From JBBDNC01 sp040877875 (lineage in GTDB: Bacteria; Bacteroidota; Rhodothermia; Balneolales; Balneolaceae): a stretch of DNA of 32,055 bases. Positions 8,295 to 17,083 of the stretch are shown here, one piece after another. The DNA lies in assembly GCA_040877875.1 (NCBI GenBank), contig JBBDNC010000047.1, forward strand, positions 1-32,055, written 5' to 3'. Position 1 is the stretch's first letter. Each line of letters opens with the position of its first letter. Below the pieces are notes generated by a model. That model worked only from the letters and a program-made list of their open reading frames with translations, was not told the DNA's origin and made no database searches. A program made the position numbers and the translations under genes.

Positions 8295-9404
8295 ATGTAC
8301 ACCCCTGAAGAGAATAAACTTGCCGAACGGCTGTTAAACCACAGTGTATCCCTTCAACCCGGAGAAAATATCCTCCTGCAATCGATCGGATTCAATTCCA
8401 TCGGCCTGCTTCGAGCCCTCGTCGAGACGGTTCGTGCAAAAGGTGCTAATCCGTTTGTCAAAATTGAAGATCCGGAAATCAACCGGACCCTTCTGGAATC
8501 GGGGGATGCAGATTTCTGGAGCAGACAAGCCAATACCGACCAGCTTCCCCTGATGAAACAGATGGATGCCTTTATCGGAATCAGGGGGAGTGAAAACATT
8601 TATGAAAATTCCGATGTCAGTTCAAAGCAAAACAAAGCATATTCAGAACATTTTCTGAATCCCGTACACTTCAAAGAGCGGGTCAATCATACGAAATGGT
8701 GTGTGTTGCGTTATCCTTCTGCCGCATTTGCCATGAATGCAAAAATGCCGACGGAGCGTTTCCGGCAGTTCTATTTTCAAGCCTGCCTGTTTGACTATAC
8801 CAAATTAAAAGAAGCCATGAAACCGCTTGAGGAGCTCCTTCGAAATACGGACAGAGTTCGACTCAGGGGAGAGGGCACCGACATTGAGTTTTCCGTAAAG
8901 GACCAAAACTGGGTTCCCTGTTACGGCACCCGCAATATCCCCGACGGCGAACTGTTTTCGTCCCCCCTGATTGCATCCGTAAACGGGGACATCTCCTACT
9001 CAGCCTCTGTTTACCAGGGCAAGCCGTTTGAATATGTAAAACTCAGAGTTCAGGATGGAGTCGTGATCAATTTTGACTCATCCGATAATGAAGCATTGGA
9101 AGAGATTCTGGATACCGATGCCGGGGCCCGGCAGTTCGGGGAGTTCAGTTTTGGCCTGAATCCGGTCATCGACCAGCCGATGTATGATATTTTATTCGAT
9201 GAAAAAATCTATGGTTCCAATCATCTCACACTCGGCCACGACTATGAAGATGCCCCGAACGGAAACGAGAGCAGTATTCACTGGGATCTGGTCTGCATCG
9301 GACCGGACGTCTACCTGGACGGAGAGAAAATTCGCGAGGGACGCCTGTTTGTCAAGGATGAGCTGAAGGGCCTGAATCCGGGTGCTTTGTTAGGAGATGA
9401 ATAG
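8295..9404 (+). CDS. M29-family metalloaminopeptidase (AmpS/AmpT type)
   Basis: The product is 369 residues, close to the 370-410 typical of peptidase family M29 (Thermus AmpT, Bacillus AmpS). The N-terminal half has the family's GENILLQS and LVETVRAKGANPFV segments. Candidate ligands for the two-metal site, assigned by family pattern, are E219 (IPDGEL), E283 (FGEFSFGLNP), H310 (GSNHLTLG), and H329 and D331 (SIHWDL). It should remove N-terminal residues from peptides in the cytoplasm; there is no signal peptide. The start is an ATG preceded by an A-rich leader without a Shine-Dalgarno sequence. The gene faces clpB convergently. Confidence 0.9.
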   Translation: MYTPEENKLAERLLNHSVSLQPGENILLQSIGFNSIGLLRALVETVRAKGANPFVKIEDPEINRTLLESGDADFWSRQANTDQLPLMKQMDAFIGIRGSENIYENSDVSSKQNKAYSEHFLNPVHFKERVNHTKWCVLRYPSAAFAMNAKMPTERFRQFYFQACLFDYTKLKEAMKPLEELLRNTDRVRLRGEGTDIEFSVKDQNWVPCYGTRNIPDGELFSSPLIASVNGDISYSASVYQGKPFEYVKLRVQDGVVINFDSSDNEALEEILDTDAGARQFGEFSFGLNPVIDQPMYDILFDEKIYGSNHLTLGHDYEDAPNGNESSIHWDLVCIGPDVYLDGEKIREGRLFVKDELKGLNPGALLGDE

Positions 9405-9474
9405 GTGTGATGAATAAGTATTCATCTCCATTCCAATCCCGCTGACCCGCATTCTTTATCAGACGCCAAACGCT

Positions 9475-9543
9475 CATTTTTTGAATTCGCCGGCCGGCGG
9501 ACACATTTTTTGAACGCGAAGTGCCCATTTTTTGAACGCGAAG
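9475..9543. repeat. Palindrome flanked and followed by CATTTTTTGAA direct repeats
   Basis: Three copies of CATTTTTTGAA start at 9475, 9504 and 9526. The last two extend to the 18-mer CATTTTTTGAACGCGAAG with a 22-bp period. Between the first and second copies lies the palindrome TTCGCCGGCCGGCGGA (9486-9501), a member of the REP-like family seen elsewhere in the window. Direct repeats immediately beside a palindrome could be a target-site duplication or local slippage. The region is in the 250-bp gap between two convergent genes. Confidence 0.6.
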
Positions 9544-9565
9544 CGATATGCGGGCTATACAGAAA

Positions 9566-9654
9566 CCTCACCCCACAGTTGCAGGTGACCTGTCCGGTCA
9601 GCCACTAACGGGTAGTATCCGCCGTGTGGGTCCCCACAGTGGCTTACACGACTC
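9566..9654. terminator. Possible terminator region between convergent genes
   Basis: The segment contains a stem TGTGG/CCACA (about 9624-9637) and the arms AGCCACT (9600-9606) and AGTGGCT (9638-9644). It sits between the stops of the aminopeptidase and clpB genes. There is no good T-run after the stems, so I call it a structured region, perhaps terminating transcription, with low confidence. Confidence 0.3.
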
Positions 9655-12297
9655 CTAAGTTTCTTCCGCCCACGCTTCTACGTCGTTATACAATTCGGCA
9701 AATTCAAGATGGTTTCCGTCCTTGCTAACCGTTGCATCAAACTCGACGGCTTGACCTTCATCCTCTCGCTGAATCAGTTGCCTGGCGATTTGGTTGACAA
9801 TTTGTGTCTGCATGACGCGCTTCAACGGACGTGCCCCGTAAACCGGGTCATACCCTCTGGCAGCAAGCCAGTCTTTAACGTTGTCACTCACATTCAGCTT
9901 CACCTTGTTTTTATCCAGCATCCTGCCAACCCGTTGCAATTGAATATCCACGATAGAGCGGATATGCTCTCGGGTAAGCGGATGGAAGATCACTACATCA
10001 TCAATCCGGTTCAAAAACTCCGGACGGATAGTTTTCCGGAGTTGTTCCATCAGCTTGTTCTGCAACTCCAGATACTTGCTGTCATTCATTTCGCCGCTGC
10101 TTTTCTCCAGCTCCTCCGAAATCAGGTGTGAGCCGATATTACTGGTCATAATAATAATCGTATTCGTAAAATCAACCGTCACACCTTTATTGTCAGTCAG
10201 ACGGCCGTCATCCAGTACCTGCAACAGGATATTGAAAACGTCCGAATGTGCTTTTTCAATTTCATCAAGCAATACCACAGAATAGGGTTTGCGTCGGACC
10301 GACTCGGTGAGTTGCCCCCCTTCATCGTATCCAACGTATCCCGGAGGTGCCCCTACCAGCCGGCTCACACTGTGTTTTTCCATATACTCGCTCATGTCGA
10401 CCCGGACCATTGCCTCTTCGTCGTTGAAAAGAAAATTGGCCAAAGAACGTGCCAGTTCCGTTTTCCCAACACCCGTGGAACCCAAAAACATAAAGGAGCC
10501 GATCGGCCGGTTTTCATCCTGTAATCCCGCTCTTGAACGCCGTACGGCATCGGAAACAGCTTCAATCGCCTGATCCTGTCCAACCACACGTTTGTGCAGT
10601 TCTTCTTCGAGCAGTAAAAGTTTCTTACGTTCGCTCGTCAACATTTTCCTGACGGGAATACCGGTCCACCGGGAAACGATATCCGCGATATCCTCTGCTT
10701 CTACCTGCTCCTTTAACAGCGAACTGTTTTCACGGATTTCATCTAATTTTTTCTGGGTCTCCTCAAGATCTTTCTCAAGCTGGGTAATGGTTCCATAACG
10801 GAGTTCGGCAACCTTCTCGTAATCTCCGGCCCGTTCCGCCTTATCCGCCTGATTGCGGGTGGTTTCGATCGCCTGTTTCAGTTCACGTGTTTTCTGAATC
10901 AGATCCCGTTCCAGGTTCCACTGGCCTTTCATCGATTCGCGCTGCTCTTCCAGATCTGCCAGTTCCTTTTCAATGGTTTGGGTCTTGGAGTCATCCTTTT
11001 CACGCTTCAATGCTTCCCTTTCGATCTCAAGCTGGCGAATTTGTCGCTCGATATGATCCAGTTCTTCCGGCATGGAGTCGATCTGCAGACGCAGCCTGGA
11101 AGCCGCTTCATCTATCAGGTCAATAGCCTTATCCGGCAGGAATCGTTCGGAAATATAGCGGTGTGAAAGTTCGGCTGCAGCAACCACCGCACCATCGGTA
11201 ATCCGTACCCCGTGATGGAGCTCATAGCGCTCCTGCAGGCCTCTCAAAATGGAGACGGTATCTTCAACACTCGGTTCATCGACGAGTACAGTTTGCAGGC
11301 GCCGTTCCAAGGCCTTGTCTTTTTCAATGTATTTTCGGTATTCATTCAACGTGGTCGCCCCGATCGCATGCAGCTCACCCCTGGCCAGCGAAGGTTTCAG
11401 GATATTGGCGGCATCCATCGAACCTTCAGTCGCACCGGCTCCCACCAGCGTATGGATTTCATCAATAAAGAGAACGATCTCCCCGTCGGAGTCAATCACT
11501 TCTTTCACGACTGCTTTAAGCCGTTCCTCAAATTCACCCCTGAATTTAGTACCGGCTACAAGTGCTCCCATATCCAAAGCAACGATTCGTTTGGATTTAA
11601 GTCCTTCCGGAACATCGCCCCGGACGATCCGCAGGGCAAGGCCTTCCGCAATCGCAGTTTTACCTACTCCCGGCTCCCCGATCAAAACCGGGTTATTTTT
11701 GGTTCGGCGTGTCAGGATTTGCATGATCCGCCGGATCTCGTGGTCCCGTCCGATTACCGGATCCAGTTTATTCTTTTCCGCCTGTTCATTCAGGTCGATC
11801 GCATACTTTTTCAATGCATTATAACGGCTTTCCGCATTCGGGTCGTCCACGGTCTGTGAACCGCGAATATCCTTCATAACCTTCAGAATCTGGTCTTTGG
11901 TAACTCCCTTGTCTTTTAATAATTCAGCAGCCTTCCCCCCTCGTTCTGTCAACCCGATCAGAACATGCTCCGAACTGATATATTCATCTCCCAACTCGGA
12001 AGCATGACTTTGAGCTTTGTCAAAGACTTCCTTGGAGGCATTGGAGAGATACTGGCCCGAAACGGATGCTCCTTTTACGACCGGCAGGGACTTTATTTTT
12101 CCGTCGATTTCTTCCCGCAGCGGGTTCACGGAAACCCCCAGTTTATTGAAAATCGTAACCACGACGTTCTCCGAGTCGCTCAGCAGCGCTTTTAAAACAT
12201 GGAGAGGCTCGACCGCCTGGTGGTTTTCATTTTGAGCTAATTCCAGGGCTGCCTGAATCGCCTCTTGTGCCTTGATGGTAAATTTGTTGAAATTCAT
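9655..12297 (-). CDS. clpB: ClpB ATP-dependent disaggregase
   Basis: The product is 880 residues, the full length of ClpB/Hsp104 proteins. It has the N-terminal double-Clp domain (1-145), NBD1 with Walker A GEPGVGKT (207-214) and Walker B VLFIDEIH (about 275-282), the coiled-coil middle domain (about 410-530), and NBD2 with Walker A GSTGVGKT (606-613). The middle domain and the SRWTGIPV linker separate it from ClpA and ClpC. It should thread aggregated proteins with help from DnaK and DnaJ; a DnaJ-type gene lies 2 kb away on the same strand. No CIRCE element and no -24/-12 pattern are visible upstream. The leader carries AATCATTTGATT-like symmetry near 12318. Confidence 0.97.
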   Translation of the reverse strand: MNFNKFTIKAQEAIQAALELAQNENHQAVEPLHVLKALLSDSENVVVTIFNKLGVSVNPLREEIDGKIKSLPVVKGASVSGQYLSNASKEVFDKAQSHASELGDEYISSEHVLIGLTERGGKAAELLKDKGVTKDQILKVMKDIRGSQTVDDPNAESRYNALKKYAIDLNEQAEKNKLDPVIGRDHEIRRIMQILTRRTKNNPVLIGEPGVGKTAIAEGLALRIVRGDVPEGLKSKRIVALDMGALVAGTKFRGEFEERLKAVVKEVIDSDGEIVLFIDEIHTLVGAGATEGSMDAANILKPSLARGELHAIGATTLNEYRKYIEKDKALERRLQTVLVDEPSVEDTVSILRGLQERYELHHGVRITDGAVVAAAELSHRYISERFLPDKAIDLIDEAASRLRLQIDSMPEELDHIERQIRQLEIEREALKREKDDSKTQTIEKELADLEEQRESMKGQWNLERDLIQKTRELKQAIETTRNQADKAERAGDYEKVAELRYGTITQLEKDLEETQKKLDEIRENSSLLKEQVEAEDIADIVSRWTGIPVRKMLTSERKKLLLLEEELHKRVVGQDQAIEAVSDAVRRSRAGLQDENRPIGSFMFLGSTGVGKTELARSLANFLFNDEEAMVRVDMSEYMEKHSVSRLVGAPPGYVGYDEGGQLTESVRRKPYSVVLLDEIEKAHSDVFNILLQVLDDGRLTDNKGVTVDFTNTIIIMTSNIGSHLISEELEKSSGEMNDSKYLELQNKLMEQLRKTIRPEFLNRIDDVVIFHPLTREHIRSIVDIQLQRVGRMLDKNKVKLNVSDNVKDWLAARGYDPVYGARPLKRVMQTQIVNQIARQLIQREDEGQAVEFDATVSKDGNHLEFAELYNDVEAWAEET

Positions 12298-12506
12298 AAT
12301 CTTCTGACTCTGTTGTTAATCATTTGATTATCAGAAGTACCAATTTCATACCGAACAGGGATTTATGTCTTTCTTTCAGCTATCTCTGCCTCTCAGACAT
12401 GACTTTTTTTCCTCTTAATGCCGATCTCTCTCCTGTTTGGCGGACAAACTCCTTTTTTGTCAGGACGGACTGCCCAGGCCCGATCCGTTTTTATCAGCCC
12501 TATCTC
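12298..12506. other. Gap upstream of clpB
   Basis: This 209-bp non-coding gap must hold the clpB promoter (minus strand). It contains a pyrimidine-rich tract and a half-copy of the REP-like motif in GTTTGGCGGACAAAC (about 12435-12449). I see no recognisable heat-shock operator. Confidence 0.4.
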
Positions 12507-12995
12507 CTACAGGTTGACAGGAGTATTGGCCACCGTAATATTGCCGGACCGTACCTCATCGTCAATCTGAAAGAATAACTTAATGAACTCGTTCTGGCCG
12601 ATTAAGGTTTTCAAGCCGAACATATTTGTGAATTCTTCCTGATGTTGAAAATACGTCAGGGCTAATTGGGCTTTGTACCGGAGATGATGGCTGGAGCCGT
12701 CCCGTCTGATTTTAGCCAGTTCCCTTGTAATCTTTTCGGATTGAAATTCAGGATAATCCGTTTTAAAGATCACAAGATGGTAGAGGTTAGAATCAACAAG
12801 ATCTTTGTTGTCGGATTTGAGTCCGCTTAACAGAGAATTCTCTACGGTTTCAAAAAACCTGGCTATTGCCAGACTGTCTGCTTTAGAACTGTCCCGGGCT
12901 ACCAGGCTTTCCGCCTTTACAGATGAGGTTTCAAAAGCAGCAAAGCCAAGTGCAAAGATTGTTATACTTAAAACTGCTTGTTTGAGTAACTTCAT
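12507..12995 (-). CDS. Small secreted protein of unknown function
   Basis: The product is 162 residues. The N-terminus is a standard Sec signal peptide: MKLLK, then a hydrophobic stretch (about 7-21) and a cleavage-like VKAES near residue 28. The mature part is mostly helical and charged (ARFFETVENSLLSGLKSDN, EKITRELAKIRRDG), with no motif I recognise. It should be periplasmic or surface-exposed. The gene is flanked upstream by an unusually AT-rich region with repeated palindromic motifs that may hold its promoter. The last codons overlap a sequence (about 12505-12523) resembling one near 26784, so the C-terminus may have been shaped by a dispersed repeat. Confidence 0.75.
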   Translation of the reverse strand: MKLLKQAVLSITIFALGFAAFETSSVKAESLVARDSSKADSLAIARFFETVENSLLSGLKSDNKDLVDSNLYHLVIFKTDYPEFQSEKITRELAKIRRDGSSHHLRYKAQLALTYFQHQEEFTNMFGLKTLIGQNEFIKLFFQIDDEVRSGNITVANTPVNL

Positions 12996-13624
12996 GATTT
13001 ATTAAGGATTTTATTGTGATTGATTTCCAGGCAATTGTGCCTTGAAATAATTCATCCAAAAGTTAGCACGATATTGCTTCATAAGTCAAGATTTTATCCA
13101 CATATTCTTGTCATACTCTCTGATATCGTATGACATATTTACATGGTTTTTTTATGAAAGCACTTCCATAAAATCGAATCTCAAAGGATTCGAAATAAAC
13201 GAATAATTAAACGGTCATTTTCTGTTCTATATCTTTCTAAAAAAGCCCTTTCATATCTTTATTATTTATAAAAACGCTTCCATATTTTATATATCAATAA
13301 CCCTCTATACCTGACATAAATACATTAATAATTGCATACACTTTTAATAAAAAGCGCTTACAAATGATCTAATTATTTATATAAAAGCGTTTCCTGAATA
13401 TCGTATAACTATTCTGTCATGAAATTTTTCTTTGATTCTGAGCGTGAAACAGGCCGATTGTCAAATTTCATAAGCAGTAGGGGACTCCCGCCGGAGTCTG
13501 TCGAACACGGATGAGGATTATAAATAGCCGGCAGGAGGAAACGTACAAAAGGAGAGTATCGTTGATACGACAGGAGGGGGAGTAACGTTAGCTTTCAACT
13601 CAACGAAATCCATGATCTGAAACC
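12996..13624. other. 629-bp non-coding gap, very AT-rich in its left two thirds
   Basis: The gap lies between the divergent secreted-protein gene and macrodomain gene. From about 13000 to 13430 it is strikingly AT-rich. It holds a perfect DnaA-box sequence TTATCCACA (13094-13102), an inverted repeat TGTCATAC/GTATGACA (13109-13116 and 13128-13135), another CGAATC/GATTCG (13175-13180 and 13187-13192), and five GCGCTT-like motifs listed separately. From 13480 on it becomes GC-rich, with a GACTCC/GGAGTC stem (13483-13488 and 13493-13498) and GTATC/GATAC near 13556. I see no coding sequence; the minus-strand frame at 13518-13814 is a shadow of the macrodomain gene plus this leader. Confidence 0.6.
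13150..13398. promoter_or_regulatory. Cluster of five LacI/GalR-operator-like motifs
   Basis: Five related motifs fit a loose AAARCGCTTCCATA pattern. The first is the near-perfect palindrome TATGAAAGCACTTCCATA (13153-13170), whose symmetry extends to 13150-13173. The others are AAAAGCCCTTTCATAT (13241-13256), AAAACGCTTCCATAT (13271-13285), AAAGCGCTTACA (13351-13362) and AAAAGCGTTTCC (13383-13394). Core starts are spaced about 85, 30, 79 and 33 bp. A central CG flanked by AAAG/CTTT-like arms is typical of operators bound by LacI/GalR-family regulators. No such regulator is in the window, so the function is inference. Confidence 0.4.
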
Positions 13625-14152
13625 ATGAAGAAAAAAATTCATAATCTGACACTCGAACTGGTCCGGGGCGACATCGTTCGTCAGCCGGATGTGGATGCCA
13701 TTGTAAATGCAGCCAATGCCCAGCTTCGCATCGGCGGTGGAGTAGCCGGTGCCATTCACCGGGCATGCGGCCCTGAACTGGAACGTGAAACGCGTTCTCT
13801 GGCACCCATTTCACCCGGACAAGCTGTGATCACAAGTGCACCCAATTTACCGAATCGCCATATCATACACTGTCTGGGGCCGGTGTACGGGCAAGACAAG
13901 CCATCGGATAAGTTACTGGCCGACTGTTACCGGAATGCACTGAGGCTTGCTGAGGAAAACGGACTGGAATCTCTTGCTTTTCCTGCAATTTCAACGGGTG
14001 CCTTCGGTTATCCGATGAAAGAAGCGGCGAAAGTGGCCATCCAGGCTATTCGTGAAGAAGCCGAAAAACTCCAGTCGGTTCGAACCGTCCGGTTTGTGTT
14101 ATGGGGAGAAGATGCTGTTCAGATCCACAGGCAGGTACTGGAAGCTGCTTAA
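13625..14152 (+). CDS. Macrodomain protein, probable ADP-ribose / O-acetyl-ADP-ribose hydrolase
   Basis: The product is 175 residues, a single macrodomain of the YmdB/MacroD type. It shows GDIVRQPDVDAIVNAAN (NAAN at 28-31), the glycine-rich loop GGGVAGAIHRACG (37-49) and the second phosphate-binding loop STGAFGYP (123-130). The pattern fits enzymes that hydrolyse O-acetyl-ADP-ribose or remove mono-ADP-ribose from proteins, acting in the cytoplasm. The gene is convergent with the DnaJ gene and their stops are only 3 bp apart. It is the only plus-strand gene inside the chaperone/protease block. The start is preceded by a G/A-rich leader but no well-placed Shine-Dalgarno sequence. Confidence 0.92.
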   Translation: MKKKIHNLTLELVRGDIVRQPDVDAIVNAANAQLRIGGGVAGAIHRACGPELERETRSLAPISPGQAVITSAPNLPNRHIIHCLGPVYGQDKPSDKLLADCYRNALRLAEENGLESLAFPAISTGAFGYPMKEAAKVAIQAIREEAEKLQSVRTVRFVLWGEDAVQIHRQVLEAA

Positions 14153-14155
14153 GCT

Positions 14156-15136
14156 TTACTTTTCCCTCTCGTCTGCCAGTTCCCTGAACAACTTTTCTTC
14201 TTTTTGTGATAGATTCTCTGGAAGCTCTATTCGAATCCGGACATAAAAATCTCCTTTTTTACCTCCGCTATTCATCGAAGGCATTCCCAGTCCTGACAGG
14301 CGAAAAAGTTTTCCTCCCTGCGTACCGGCCGGGATATTCAATTTCACTTTACGGTCAAGCGTTTGCACTTTCGTCTCGCCTCCCAAAACGGCAGTATAGA
14401 GATCGATCGGATGGTCATGATAGATATCATTACCCCGAACTTCATAGTTCTCTTCCGGACGGATATTGATTTTTAAATACAGATCTCCGCGCCGGCCGGT
14501 CAGAGCGACATTTCCCTTGCCTTTGAGCTTTAATTTTTTCCCATCCCGGATACCCGCCGGAATTTTCACATTCACCCGTTCCCCATTGATCCTGAACTGC
14601 TTTTGGGTCCCCTGATAAGCCTCCTTCAAAGAGATGTCGACCGATGCAGCCGTGTCTTGTCCGCCGCCAGCCTGGCGTCCGGTTTGGCGGTGGGCCTGTT
14701 GTTGGGTGCCTCCAAAACCCCCTCCCCCGAAAAGGGTCTCAAAAAATGAGGAGAATGGGCTTCCGCCTCTTCCCTGCCGACCCCTTTGTCCGCCAAACAC
14801 ATCTTCAAAATCCATATTTACGCGATATTGACGGCTGCGGCCCTGGCCGGCCCCCTGACCGGCATATCTGGACCAGTCAAAATCATTAGCGCCCTGTCCG
14901 GCCTGCTGATACTTTTTCCAATCGGATCCTACGCGGTCATATAACTTTCTCTTTTCGGGGTCTTTCAAAACTTCATAGGCTTCCCCCACTTCCTTAAATT
15001 TTTCTTCAGCTTTCGGATCGTCGGGATTTTTATCCGGGTGATATTTGGAGGCAAGTTTCCGGTATTGCTTCTTGATCTCTTTTTGAGAAGCATTCCGGTT
15101 AACTCCCATTATTTTATAATAATCCTTGTACTCCAT
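14156..15136 (-). CDS. Class B DnaJ co-chaperone (CbpA-like)
   Basis: The product is 326 residues. It has an N-terminal J domain with the HPD triad at 33-35, a long Gly/Phe/Gln/Arg-rich region (about 78-162), then two beta-sandwich client-binding domains (about 163-320) with IPAGIRDGKKLKLKGKG and NIPAGTQGGKLFRLSGLG. The CxxCxGxG zinc-finger repeats of class A DnaJ are absent, which makes it class B, like CbpA. It should stimulate DnaK and deliver clients. A 365-bp gap lies upstream, with a -24/-12 promoter candidate at 15304-15318. The main dnaK-dnaJ operon is presumably elsewhere. Confidence 0.92.
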   Translation of the reverse strand: MEYKDYYKIMGVNRNASQKEIKKQYRKLASKYHPDKNPDDPKAEEKFKEVGEAYEVLKDPEKRKLYDRVGSDWKKYQQAGQGANDFDWSRYAGQGAGQGRSRQYRVNMDFEDVFGGQRGRQGRGGSPFSSFFETLFGGGGFGGTQQQAHRQTGRQAGGGQDTAASVDISLKEAYQGTQKQFRINGERVNVKIPAGIRDGKKLKLKGKGNVALTGRRGDLYLKINIRPEENYEVRGNDIYHDHPIDLYTAVLGGETKVQTLDRKVKLNIPAGTQGGKLFRLSGLGMPSMNSGGKKGDFYVRIRIELPENLSQKEEKLFRELADEREK

Positions 15137-15501
15137 AAGCCAATCATCACTCTTTATTCCGTACTTCTGATCTTTTGGTCAATTTATTTGATTCATCTTC
15201 ACGAATCAGATGATTTAAACAAACTTCAGAACGTGCCGATAAATCCCTCCACTGATACGCAGGGATATGGGGATAAACTACACCCTCTTGTAAATTCAGT
15301 AAAGCAAATGAAATGCCAGAGAGTGTAAAAGAGTGATTTTGACAAGGTTAGCGTCTAATTGTCGGTATTATGCAGGCCCCACGTGCCTTTAAAGAGAAGA
15401 TCCCCCGTCCCGACAGCCTGCCGGCCCTCGTGGCGGAGGAAGCGGATGAGAAAATACTAAAAGTAAATTCAAATGGACCTGCTCCCTTATCCATGATCCA
15501 A
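15137..15501. other. 365-bp gap upstream of dnaJ-like gene
   Basis: This non-coding gap separates the HtrA gene end from the DnaJ gene start. It contains the -24/-12 promoter candidate (15304-15318, minus strand), the inverted repeat GACAA/TTGTC (15341-15345 and 15359-15363), an ATCAGATGAT-type palindrome near 15206, and a GC-rich stretch (15370-15450) of unknown role. The short plus-strand frame starting at 15370 runs antisense into the HtrA gene and looks spurious. Confidence 0.5.
15304..15318 (-). promoter_or_regulatory. Sigma-54-type -24/-12 promoter candidate for dnaJ-like gene
   Basis: On the minus strand the sequence reads TGGCATTTCATTTGC. The GG and GC dinucleotides are separated by exactly 10 bases, as in the RpoN consensus TGGCAC-N5-TTGC, with one deviation in the six-base left block. 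Transcription would begin near 15292, giving a leader of about 155 bases before the ATG at 15136. The hsp20 gene has a nearly identical element. Visual match only. Confidence 0.55.
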
Positions 15502-16998
15502 TTAGCGGATTTCAAACGCGACAAACATATTTTGACTGCCCCGTGTGATTCTCAAAAGGGCTACATCCCGGCCGGCTGATATCAGGCTTTCCATGGCTGA
15601 ATAAAACTCATCACTGCCCGTTACAGGCTGATTTTGCACCTGGGTAATCACATCTCCCTGCCGGAGACCTTGTCGATAAGCACCGCTTCCGCGTTGAATA
15701 TCCGTCACAACGGCTCCATCTACACGGGTATCGAGATTCAACTGGCTGCGAATTTCATCCGTCAGATCCTCCACCCGGAATCCGAGTTGGTCTTCCAGGC
15801 CTTGTCTCTGATCGTCCGGCACAGAGGCTACCGTCTCATCTGTCGGGAATTCGTCAAGAGTCACCGTCACTGACAACCGTTCCCCGTCGCGGAAAATTTC
15901 CAGTTCAACGTCAGAACCGGGTTCTAAATTTGCTATATTCATCCTGAAAGCTGACCAGTCCCGAATCGGCTCTCCGTCTTTTCTTAAAATCACATCTCCT
16001 TCACGCAAGCCTGCCTCGTCAGCCGGCCCGTCGGGCTGGACACTTCCGATCACAACTCCGAAATTTTCATCCAGCTCCAGGGCACGTGCCATCACTTCGT
16101 CCACCATGCCGCCCTGGGTAATACCCAGGTAACCTCGTATGACCCTGCCATCTTCAAGAATCGATTCCATGACCATTTTTGCCATATTCACGGGGATCGC
16201 AAAACCGATTCCCTGGTTCCCTCCGCTTCGACTGGCAATCGCCGTATTAATTCCTATCAATTGGCCTTCACTGTTGATCAAGGCTCCTCCGGAGTTGCCG
16301 GGGTTAATGGCGGCGTCCGTCTGGATATAATTTTCATAGCTCGTTAACCCGAGTCCCTCTCTGCCTTTCGCACTCACAATTCCCATTGAAACCGTATGTG
16401 CAAACTGCTGATTCAATGGACTGCCGATGGCCAACACCAGTTCGCCGACACGTAATTGGTCACTGTCACCCAATGGAATTGCAGGCAGGTCGTTTCGATT
16501 TACTTTTAATATGGCAACATCCGTTGCAGGATCTGTCCCGATGACTTCGGTTTCCACTTCCTCTCCGTCATACATTCGCACATTAATCTCATCGGCTCCC
16601 TCAATCACATGATTATTGGTAATGATATATCCATCACTAGATACAATCACGCCCGAGCCCAGGCCTTCACGCTGAAATTCCCGTTCCCGGTCAAAACGCG
16701 GGTCGTCAAAAAACAGAGAAAACGGAGAACGCTGCCGGACTCTTACAGTCTGACGGGTCGTGATGGTTACGACTGTGGGGTTTGTGCGGTCAGCGATATT
16801 AACGATCGCATCATTGAATCCCTGCAGGGAAGGGGTCGAAGCTGTATCCGAAACCTGTATCGCGGATTTACTCTGATATTGAGGAGACTGAACTTCAGGA
16901 GAGGCTTCGTCAGACCCGTAATCGATTACAAAAGTGAATCCAAAATAAAGAACGGCAAGAAAAACTGTTACGAAAACACTTCGATATGTATTATTCAT
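15502..16998 (-). CDS. DegP/HtrA-family serine protease, membrane-anchored or periplasmic
   Basis: The product is 498 residues. A hydrophobic N-terminal segment (8-26) is a signal peptide or anchor. The trypsin-like domain follows with catalytic H130 (ITNNHVI), D160 (PATDVAIL) and S236 (NPGNSGG). Two PDZ domains come after it, at about 285-375 (GYLGITQGG...GPADEAGLREGDVIL) and 400-495 (AVVTDIQRGSGAYRQGLRQGDVI). This is the DegP/DegQ architecture: it degrades misfolded envelope proteins and is usually stress-induced. It lies between the Hsp20 and DnaJ genes on the same strand but with gaps of 183 and 365 bp, so it probably has its own promoter. I see no -24/-12 pattern in front of it. Confidence 0.94.
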   Translation of the reverse strand: MNNTYRSVFVTVFLAVLYFGFTFVIDYGSDEASPEVQSPQYQSKSAIQVSDTASTPSLQGFNDAIVNIADRTNPTVVTITTRQTVRVRQRSPFSLFFDDPRFDREREFQREGLGSGVIVSSDGYIITNNHVIEGADEINVRMYDGEEVETEVIGTDPATDVAILKVNRNDLPAIPLGDSDQLRVGELVLAIGSPLNQQFAHTVSMGIVSAKGREGLGLTSYENYIQTDAAINPGNSGGALINSEGQLIGINTAIASRSGGNQGIGFAIPVNMAKMVMESILEDGRVIRGYLGITQGGMVDEVMARALELDENFGVVIGSVQPDGPADEAGLREGDVILRKDGEPIRDWSAFRMNIANLEPGSDVELEIFRDGERLSVTVTLDEFPTDETVASVPDDQRQGLEDQLGFRVEDLTDEIRSQLNLDTRVDGAVVTDIQRGSGAYRQGLRQGDVITQVQNQPVTGSDEFYSAMESLISAGRDVALLRITRGSQNMFVAFEIR

Positions 16999-17083
16999 GA
17001 AGTCACAATGATTAGTATTGAGAATTTTTTTTAAAAAACCGTTTGATTAACACCCAATAACCGAATATTATTGCCCCAACAGG

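Noticed and set aside
13518..13814. 98-codon minus-strand frame over the start of the macrodomain gene
   Set aside because: Mostly antisense to a clear macrodomain coding region.
15370..15579. 69-codon plus-strand frame before and inside the HtrA gene 3' end
   Set aside because: Half of it is antisense to HtrA coding sequence; the rest has no protein-like pattern.
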